Source: SZAS-7 sp964514655
GTDB taxonomy: Bacteria; Chlamydiota; Chlamydiia; Chlamydiales; FEN-1388
Assembly (NCBI GenBank): GCA_964514655.1
Contig: CAZEQY010000051.1
Coordinates: 1 to 8,583, forward strand
Length of the DNA stretch: 8,583 nucleotides
Reading direction: 5' to 3'
The notes beneath the pieces are model-generated. The model saw only the letters and a program-made list of their open reading frames with translations, was not told the origin of the DNA and searched no databases. Both the position numbers and the translations under genes were made by a program. Positions 1 through 5,337 of the stretch are shown here, piece after piece (the first letter of the stretch is position 1; each line of letters opens with the position of its first letter).

Positions 1-48
1 CTGGCCTTCTGGGGCGGTATAGGCTTAAAGTAAGTTTTGGGCAGCTAA

Positions 49-1161
49 GCGTCTGGTTCAGTCAAAACAGAAGCTAACCTCCATGCCATTGTCAGAAATG
101 GTCACCTCCCAGAAAGGGCCTTTCAGACAGGTGCAGGCCAATTACTCGTTAAACAACCAAGAGTCCGCGACAAGCGGGGCCTCAAGAAGTTTGCAAGCTC
201 TATTTTGCCTCCATATCTACGTAGAAGCCCAAGTATTGATACACTTATCCCGCTATTGTACCTCAAGGGCGTATCAACAAACGATTTTTCCGAAGCGCTA
301 GAGGCCATCTTAGGAGAAAATGCGAAAGGTCTTTCACCGACAAATATCGTCCGCTTAAAGGAAGGCTGGGAAAGCGAGTATAAGGAATGGGCGCAGCGCG
401 ATCTTAGCGACAAACACTACGTATACATCTGGGTGGATGGCATTTATTTCAATGTTCGCTTGGCAGAAGATCGCCCTTGCGTGTTAGTGATAATCGGTGC
501 ATTACCTGATGGAACCAAAGAGCTTGTGGCAATCTATGACGGGCATAGAGAAAGCAAAGAGTCCTGGAAAGCAGTGTTAAGCGACCTGCTGCGGCAGGGA
601 CTGCAAAAAGTGCCTCTGCTTGCTATTGGAGATGGTGCATTGGGGTTCTGGGCAGCTCTAGAGGAAGTGTTTCCATCTACAAGACATCAGCGTTGTTGGG
701 TTCACAAGACGGCTAATGTGATCGACAAGATGGCCAAGAGCGTCCAGCCTCATGCTAAGAAGCTGATCCATGACATGTACATGGCTCCAACAAAAGAAGA
801 GGGTTTATCAACCTTCGATTGCTTCATAAACCTATATGAGGCCAAATATCCAAAAGCATGTGAGTGCCTTGCAAAAGATAAGGAACAACTATTTACGTTC
901 TACGACTATCCTGCAGAGCATTGGGTCCACATCCGCACAACGAACCCGATTGAGTCCACCTTTGCAACGGTGCGCCACAGAATGCGTCAAACCAAGGGTT
1001 GCGGCTCGAGGATGGCTACAATGTCTATGGTCTTTAAGCTTGTCACTTCTGCGCAACAAGGGTGGAGAAAAATTCGAGGCTACAAGCTTATCGAAAAAGT
1101 GATCCGTGGAGTGAAATTTAAGGATGGAGAGGAGGTTGAAATTCAAGAAATGGTTGCGTAA
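49..1161 (+). pseudogene. IS256-family (mutator-type) transposase, N-terminus missing
   Basis: This is a DDE transposase of the IS256/MULE group, which cuts and pastes DNA through RNase H-fold catalysis. The frame is open from just after a TAA at 46-48 to the TAA at 1159-1161, 370 codons, against roughly 400 or slightly more usual for the family. Homology-like sequence begins almost at once (VRNGHLPER, then QPRVRDK, SSILPPYLRR and LYLKGVST). The catalytic residues are all visible: Asp in VDGIYF (codon 436-438), Asp in GDGALGFW (631-633) and Glu in NPIESTF (952-954). The CWVH motif after the second Asp is also present. No ATG or credible start with a ribosome site exists in frame. The TTG at 205 lies inside conserved sequence and is not a believable start. 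Another frame at 3-77 might hold more of the N-terminus (FGQLSVWFS), which would mean a frameshift near 52-64, but this is weak. I read it as a remnant with an intact catalytic core. Confidence 0.85.
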
Positions 1162-1196
1162 TTATTAACTAAGAACTGAGGGTGTAGGCTTTTTTT

Positions 1197-1221
1197 GAAA
1201 CACAACATTTGACAATATCTC
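1197..1221. repeat. Candidate right terminal inverted repeat of the IS256 element
   Basis: The sequence GAAACACAACATTTGACAATATCTC lies about 35 bases after the transposase stop. Its complement starts GAGATATTGTCAAATGTTG, which has the general look of IS256-family termini. The left partner is not in the window, so the call rests on position and appearance only. Confidence 0.35.
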
Positions 1222-1259
1222 TTTGCCAGACCGATCCCATCTTCACTTTGTATTGGGAC

Positions 1260-1306
1260 ATTGTAAGCCTCGTTTTGTGTCAGAAGCAGGCGAGCTTACA
1301 ATTTTT
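1260..1306 (+). terminator. Intrinsic (rho-independent) terminator
   Basis: Arm 1260-1272 (ATTGTAAGCCTCG) pairs with arm 1291-1302 (CGAGCTTACAAT) to give 12 base pairs with a single bulged C at 1269. The loop is about 18 nt, and its outer bases can extend the stem by wobble and A-T pairs. The right arm runs directly into TTTTT at 1302-1306. The T run is on the + strand side only, so it should stop rightward transcription, including read-through from the transposase. If the IS end at 1221 is right, the terminator lies outside the element and may belong to a gene that was once upstream. Confidence 0.65.
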
Positions 1307-1408
1307 CCTTTCCTTAATCAATAAAAAATTCAGTTGGGCTAGCTTTTAGAGAGACCTATCCTACAAGGCCACTGTGCCGAGGGATGTCGCATGGACAATT
1401 TTTTAGAG

Positions 1409-1414
1409 TATAAT
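1409..1414 (+). promoter_or_regulatory. Candidate -10 box (TATAAT) for the downstream four-gene unit
   Basis: A perfect TATAAT lies between the terminator and the first gene of the cluster. No good -35 hexamer occurs at 16-18 bp spacing. The nearest TTGACA-like sequence (TGGACA, 1392-1397) is only 11 bp away. If used, transcription would start near 1421 and leave an untranslated leader of about 120 bases. I see nothing else of note between 1307 and 1515. Confidence 0.35.
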
Positions 1415-1540
1415 TTTAACTCGACTTTGTATATTTTTGAAGGCGCTTTCTCCACTTTAGCTCCCCTCTTTGTTTGTTATGCCTATTCCGCGCATTAAAA
1501 CAAAGCTGAAAGCCCATTGAGGAGAAATCACCTATCAAAA

Positions 1541-2458
1541 ATGTACAAAGTCGTGTTAAAAATATTTAGGGAAGTCTTTATGAGTGCTTTAGTTGGTCCG
1601 GCGTCAGCTGTCGTATGTTATCTTATTGAACGACTCGCGAACTTGACAGTTAGTCCGACCTCTAATGAACCGGTACAAGAACAACCAGACTTTGATCCTC
1701 GATACCAACCTTTATATGATGAGCTTTTTAACAGTCTGAATAGCAAGTATGGTGAAAATCCATGGAGAAGCACAGATCCACATTCGGAATCACGGGTTAT
1801 AGTGTTTCGGGAATTTAATGCACAGGCTTGGAAATATAATAAAAAGCAAAATATAGATTTGCTGCAAAAACTTGCAGCGGAAGCCATAGAAGAACTTAAT
1901 GGAGCTGACGCTCTTGTTGCAAATGATCGCATCTTTTCCGCAAGCATGAAATATGCAAAAGAAAACAGTGGGTTTTTTTATCATATTCAAAACTTTTATA
2001 ATGCACATCAGCAAGACAAAGCATTTTCAAAGTTAGGTTTTCTTTTGCATGATATTTCTGAAACAGTTGTATCACCGCATAATCAAATTGTAAAAGATAG
2101 ATGGGTAGACCGCATTACAAGAATCCGAAGTGCCTATGCGTCGGCACTAGAAGCTCAGGACCATCTAGAAAACCCCCTGTTTGTTCAAGTACGTGAGTAT
2201 CACCCGATTGTAGAAGATGGGCTAAGAGCGAGGTGGGATATCACAGAAAAACAGGTGGCTACACCCACAGGATCCTATAGGGAACTTCAAGTAAAAAAAA
2301 TTATGGAGCCAAGTGACATTCAAATACATGAAGAGGACGAGCTTTTAACGGTAACCTTAAAGTGGGTTGAACAACGCAATTTTGAAAAAATTGTAAATTT
2401 CGCGATCAAAGTGCACAACAAGTATCTGAAAATGAAAGGAACTAGTGAGAAGCAATGA
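1541..2458 (+). CDS. Unrecognised protein with N-terminal hydrophobic segment
   Basis: I do not recognise this protein. From the ATG at 1541 it has 305 residues. The N-terminus is basic (MYKVVLKIFR) and followed by a hydrophobic stretch (MSALVGPASAVVCYLI). This could be a membrane anchor or a non-cleaved signal. The rest is hydrophilic, mostly helical in appearance and rich in aromatic and charged residues, with no motif I can name. The start is uncertain. A strong GAGGAG at 1519-1524 lies 16 bases before ATG 1541, which is long. ATG 1580 has a weaker AGGGAAG at 1568-1574 with good spacing and would give 292 residues starting inside the hydrophobic stretch. TTG 1517 is unlikely because it overlaps the GAGGAG. 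The stop overlaps the next start in ATGA, so the two genes are probably translationally coupled. It heads the unit containing the LRR and zinc-ribbon genes, so a role linked to host interaction is possible but unproven. Confidence 0.75.
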   Translation: MYKVVLKIFREVFMSALVGPASAVVCYLIERLANLTVSPTSNEPVQEQPDFDPRYQPLYDELFNSLNSKYGENPWRSTDPHSESRVIVFREFNAQAWKYNKKQNIDLLQKLAAEAIEELNGADALVANDRIFSASMKYAKENSGFFYHIQNFYNAHQQDKAFSKLGFLLHDISETVVSPHNQIVKDRWVDRITRIRSAYASALEAQDHLENPLFVQVREYHPIVEDGLRARWDITEKQVATPTGSYRELQVKKIMEPSDIQIHEEDELLTVTLKWVEQRNFEKIVNFAIKVHNKYLKMKGTSEKQ

Positions 2459-2682
2459 GCGAAATTGAGATAATACTAGGAAATCTCGGCGAAATAGATC
2501 AGGTATCGATTTCATTTCAGGTAGGTTCCCTTGAACTTTCCAACGCCCAGTTTTTAGAGGTTCGAAGGCGCGTTCCACATGATGCAGACGATTTTTCTTT
2601 TATTGACTACCTAAGTCATCTAGGATACTGGAAAATAAGCACCATCATGCGTGAAATGAAGCACCCAAAATTTTGTAGTTAG
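2455..2682 (+). CDS. Small hypothetical protein, 75 residues, coupled to the upstream gene
   Basis: I do not recognise this small acidic protein. Its ATG overlaps the TGA of the upstream gene (ATGA at 2455-2458), the arrangement expected for translational coupling. GAGAAG at 2445-2450 could serve as a weak ribosome site. It ends 12 bases before the LRR gene, so it fits exactly between two genes of one unit, which supports its reality despite its length. The first half alternates hydrophobic residues as expected for strands (IEIILGNLGEIDQVSISFQV). The second half is more charged and aromatic (DDFSFIDYLSHLGYWK). No signal peptide, membrane segment or cysteine pair is visible. It might be a partner of the upstream protein, or that gene's C-terminal part split off, but no motif favours either. 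Confidence 0.6.
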   Translation: MSEIEIILGNLGEIDQVSISFQVGSLELSNAQFLEVRRRVPHDADDFSFIDYLSHLGYWKISTIMREMKHPKFCS

Positions 2683-2694
2683 ACAGGCAAAGCC

Positions 2695-4515
2695 ATGACA
2701 TTCAAAGTACGCCCAAAATATCCACATGACTTTTTAGATGAAGGACTTATCAGATTGCAAAAGCAGGGCAGATATATCACAGAATTAGATTTATCTAGCT
2801 GCGAAAAAATTACCGACAAAGGCCTTCTATCACTTTCCTGCCCAAACCTTTCAAAAGTGACCATCCGCTGGTGCGAAAATATTACAGCGCAAGCGATAGT
2901 TACGTTTCTCGCCAATTGCCCAAAACTCACTGAGCTTATTCTTCGCGCTCCACCAGAAATAGACGATCGTTTTTTCTCAGCGTTAGATTGCCCCAATCTT
3001 CTCGAATGTACACTCTATGATCTTGGCAATGTGACAGATAATGGCCTACAAGCATTTTTGAGCAACACTCCCCTGCTCACACACTTGACCATTCTTGATG
3101 CCCCCCATGTGCATGGGCAATTTCTCTCATCGTCTGTGCAGCTCCACTCTCTGACACTGAGAAGAGTATCCATAACACTCCAAGAAATTACAATCCAGTT
3201 GCCCCAATTGAGTACATTAATTCTCGATATTCCAGCTGAAGGAGCACAGCTATTTACGCATCTATGCCCTCACCTACAGGATCTTACGACATATGAATGG
3301 ATCCAGTATAGCTGCAAAATGCTGAAAAGAATTCACCTTACCAAAATTGATGATACTGGACTTCTGCAGCTTGCAAATAGCTGCCGCATGCTTGAAGATG
3401 TGTATATAGTAAACGGAAGAAAAATCACAGATCAGGGCTTTTCTTCCCTCTTAAGTCTATGCCCTATGATTTTTTCACTCAAAATAGAGCGATGCAGCTC
3501 ACTAGAGGGAAAAGAAGTACAAGGAATAGAACAACTTCGATTATCCTTCCTCCAATTAGATGACTGTACGTCACTTTCTGATGAGGGCGTTTACAATCTT
3601 ATGAAGGTGTGTTCACAAGTATCGATGTTATCGTTAACTAACTGTTCTTGCTTAACAGGCAAGAGCTTCGTGTCAATTGCCAACTATTCAATGAGACTTG
3701 AGGACTTAAAGCTAACGAACTTGCGAACGCCTATTCGATTTGCAGCAGAAACCACTGATATAGAATATATAAATTTAAGCAACAGTGAAGGGGTTACTGA
3801 TGAAACTTTAGAGGATGTAGCAGCTTTTGCGCCTGATGTAAAAAAAATTGTTTTGTCAGACTGCCCAAATATAACAATAAAGGGCTTGCTGCACCTTGTC
3901 GAGCATTGTCAGAATTTATCAATGCTTATCTTGTGGCGTTGCAAGATCTCCGAACCTGAACTTCGAATGCTCGAGGAAAAGGCCGCTATTCAGATCGATG
4001 CCTACCGAGGCCTAAAGGCCTATTCGCCATCAAATCAGGATTTTTCTTTTGACTACTATAAAAATACTCTGGAAAGAGATGCAGGTATTGAAAAGATCGA
4101 GTCTCTATTAACTGAAAAAAATCAGTTATATTTACGTGAATTTCCCGGCAAGGACAATAAAGTAGATTTAAGCAATATACTGTGCCTAGATCTCGCAGAA
4201 TTAAGCATAAATGATCAAACACTTGCGCACTTGCTGGAGCAAACCCCTCACCTGCTTAAACTCAATATTTATAATTGCTACGAACTTACCGACAATGCCT
4301 TAAATGCCATAGGAAAGTTGTGTCCTGAATTGATGAGTTTAGAGCTCGAATTTGGACTGTTTACGCATAAGGGTGTACTTTCACTACTTAAGCAGTGTCC
4401 TAAAATGATTTCCTTTATCTGTGAGCATTGTGACAACATTCGTGCTGAAGGCCTAGAAGTCCTCTATCTCCAATTGATAGAGCAGTTTCCAGCACTTGGC
4501 TTTCGTTTACACTAG
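2695..4515 (+). CDS. Large leucine-rich repeat protein of the cysteine-containing (FBXL/AMN1-like) type
   Basis: This 606-residue protein is LRR almost from end to end. Repeats start at about residue 28 (ITELDLSSCEKITDKGLLSL) and follow the roughly 26-residue cysteine-containing pattern LxxLxLxxCxxITDxGLxxLxxxCPx. The best copies are near residues 28-52, 54-79, 310-335, 380-406 and 515-540. I count about twenty repeats in two blocks. The blocks are separated by a non-LRR linker at about 437-490, rich in Tyr, Asp, Glu and Lys. Several middle repeats are shortened or degenerate. This LRR class forms the substrate-binding arc of eukaryotic F-box proteins such as FBXL/Grr1. No F-box precedes the repeats, and no signal peptide or membrane segment is visible. 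The start has AGG at 2685-2687 with 7-base spacing. It lies 12 bases after the previous gene and 13 before the next. A likely role is protein binding, perhaps as an effector in a eukaryotic host (inference). Confidence 0.88.
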   Translation: MTFKVRPKYPHDFLDEGLIRLQKQGRYITELDLSSCEKITDKGLLSLSCPNLSKVTIRWCENITAQAIVTFLANCPKLTELILRAPPEIDDRFFSALDCPNLLECTLYDLGNVTDNGLQAFLSNTPLLTHLTILDAPHVHGQFLSSSVQLHSLTLRRVSITLQEITIQLPQLSTLILDIPAEGAQLFTHLCPHLQDLTTYEWIQYSCKMLKRIHLTKIDDTGLLQLANSCRMLEDVYIVNGRKITDQGFSSLLSLCPMIFSLKIERCSSLEGKEVQGIEQLRLSFLQLDDCTSLSDEGVYNLMKVCSQVSMLSLTNCSCLTGKSFVSIANYSMRLEDLKLTNLRTPIRFAAETTDIEYINLSNSEGVTDETLEDVAAFAPDVKKIVLSDCPNITIKGLLHLVEHCQNLSMLILWRCKISEPELRMLEEKAAIQIDAYRGLKAYSPSNQDFSFDYYKNTLERDAGIEKIESLLTEKNQLYLREFPGKDNKVDLSNILCLDLAELSINDQTLAHLLEQTPHLLKLNIYNCYELTDNALNAIGKLCPELMSLELEFGLFTHKGVLSLLKQCPKMISFICEHCDNIRAEGLEVLYLQLIEQFPALGFRLH

Positions 4516-4528
4516 CCTGGAGTGATTT

Positions 4529-4936
4529 ATGAAAAAGCAAAAGAAAAAATCGGCCAAAAAAGAATATCGTCATAGCCTATATGGCGATATTCCGCTCATA
4601 GAAAAAGTGTTCATTGGCACTGATGGAAAAGCATTCACATATACCGACATCGATCCAGATTTTAGACCAAAAATACCTGAGGGTGCAGTTCCTGGGGACA
4701 TTTCACCTCAGATTTTTTGTTCTTACTACCACGTACCGAAGTATTTTTACGTTGACTCTAAGAAGACGTGTCTGCAATGCAACAAAAAATTTGTCTTTAA
4801 AGCAAAAGAACAGAAGTATTGGTATGAGACACTTCAATTCAATTTTCATTCTCAAACTATTCGATGCCCTTCGTGTCGTAAAAAGAAGCGCACTGAAAAA
4901 CGCTCCTGCAACAGATCAGCAAGGTTCACGAATTAA
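4529..4936 (+). CDS. Zinc-ribbon domain protein, C-terminally truncated by an apparent frameshift
   Basis: The N-terminus is strongly basic (MKKQKKKSAKKEYR). A treble-clef or ribbon-like zinc site follows with two CxxC pairs: C81/C84 in TCLQCNKKFVF and C113/C116 in RCPSCRKKKR. The phrases YFYVDSKKTC, KEQKYWYE and RCPSCR match the pattern of the bacterial 'probable zinc-ribbon domain' family as I know it. The molecular function of that family is not established. The start has GGAG at 4519-4522 with 6-base spacing, and the gene follows the LRR stop by 13 bases. After the last CxxC pair the reading turns unlike the family (SCNRSARFTN) and stops. Sequence with TPR-like character continues at once in another frame, separated by an A5 tract at 4896-4900. 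One extra A there would give a single 237-residue protein ending at 5241. Either the gene is broken, it shifts frame, or the assembly has a homopolymer error. Confidence 0.78.
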   Translation: MKKQKKKSAKKEYRHSLYGDIPLIEKVFIGTDGKAFTYTDIDPDFRPKIPEGAVPGDISPQIFCSYYHVPKYFYVDSKKTCLQCNKKFVFKAKEQKYWYETLQFNFHSQTIRCPSCRKKKRTEKRSCNRSARFTN

Positions 4937-5241
4937 TTGTTAGCCTCCCGGGAGATCCTCTGGCACACCTTGCTCTCGCGGAAGCGATTTGCACCTGCTA
5001 TGAAGCTACTAAGAGTGGGAACCTAGAAATGGCAATTGCACGAGCACGCTATGCTCTGCAACTTGACCAAAACTGTATCGAGAGCTATTTTTGGGAAGCC
5101 TTTGCACAGCAGCTTTCAAATCGACCCGTGAAGGCAAAAGCTTTATTTAACAAATTTCTCGTCAAAGCAAAAGGTCTCGAACGATGCATTTATGTAAAAA
5201 AGAGAAGCTTTCTTGAACCCATAAGCAGTGCAACATTATGA
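4897..5241 (+). pseudogene. TPR-like C-terminal tail of the zinc-ribbon gene, in a different frame
   Basis: This frame opens right after a TGA at 4894-4896 and runs to the TGA at 5239-5241. It reads TLLQQISKVHELIVSLPGDP, then LAHLALAEAICTCYEATKSG, GNLEMAIARARYALQLDQNC and IESYFWEAFAQQLSNRPVKA. The alternation of Ala/Leu-rich helices with a proline or Asp-rich turn, and the pairing of AIARARYALQLD with the following helix, resemble one or two TPR units. An ATG at 5029 is in frame but lies inside the helical repeat and has no clear ribosome site, so an independent gene starting there is unlikely. I infer it is the rest of the preceding zinc-ribbon protein, lost from frame by one missing base in the A tract at 4896-4900. 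Confidence 0.6.
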
Positions 5242-5287
5242 ATAAAATAACCGTTCAACAATTCTCTAATAAATTACCTTATTATTA

Positions 5288-5316
5288 TTGATATTTATAA
5301 GTATTTTAGCTATATT
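5288..5316 (+). promoter_or_regulatory. Sigma70-type promoter of the F-box/Sel1 gene
   Basis: TTGATA at 5288-5293 and TATATT at 5311-5316 each match the consensus hexamers at five of six bases, with the optimal 17-bp spacing. Transcription would begin at about 5322-5324, only 14-16 bases before the ATG at 5338. The promoter sits in an AT-rich gap (5242-5337). It suggests the F-box gene is transcribed separately from the four-gene unit upstream. I see no strong terminator in the gap, so read-through from upstream is also possible. Confidence 0.6.
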
Positions 5317-5335
5317 ACCCTCATTATTTGAGGGT
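5317..5335 (+). promoter_or_regulatory. Inverted repeat covering the transcription start and Shine-Dalgarno of the F-box gene
   Basis: ACCCTC (5317-5322) and GAGGGT (5330-5335) form a 6-bp stem with a 7-base loop. The right arm contains the only Shine-Dalgarno candidate (GAGG, 5330-5333, 4 bases before the ATG). In transcripts reading through from upstream the hairpin would hide this site. In transcripts from the local promoter the left arm would be absent and the site free. It could instead be a DNA operator next to the -10 box. The Shine-Dalgarno role is the better supported part. Confidence 0.45.
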
Positions 5336-5337
5336 TT

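Larger units (their letters stand above)
1..1221 (+). mobile_element. Partial IS256-family insertion sequence (right part)
   Basis: This stretch is the right-hand part of an IS256-family element: a transposase reading frame followed by about 60 non-coding bases. The left end lies outside the window or is lost, so the element cannot be delimited and no target-site duplication can be checked. The right boundary at about 1221 is inferred from a terminal-repeat-like sequence, not from a matched left repeat. The family call rests on the transposase. The element probably marks a rearranged, accessory part of the chromosome or a plasmid. Confidence 0.6.

Noticed and set aside
123..413. A 96-codon - strand frame and an 83-301 + strand frame within the transposase
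   Set aside because: Both overlap recognisable IS256 sequence in another frame and look like shadows of it.
1618..1947. A 109-codon - strand frame opposite the first unit gene
   Set aside because: Its composition is low complexity (Ser/Cys-rich) and the + strand frame has better placement, coupling and neighbours.
2679..2996. A 105-codon - strand frame over the start of the LRR gene
   Set aside because: It is antisense to conserved LRR repeats, with no motif and no promoter.
4009..4022. AGGCCT repeated in a short palindromic stretch
   Set aside because: It is a chance pattern inside the LRR coding sequence with no regulatory context.
4614..4943. A second + strand frame across the zinc-ribbon gene
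   Set aside because: It overlaps the CxxC-bearing frame and has no motif or ribosome site. It is also not the frame that carries the TPR-like tail.
5267..5284. TAATAA / TTATTA inverted repeat as a terminator after the zinc-ribbon tail
   Set aside because: It is a six-pair A-T-only stem in simple AT-rich sequence, too weak to call a terminator.
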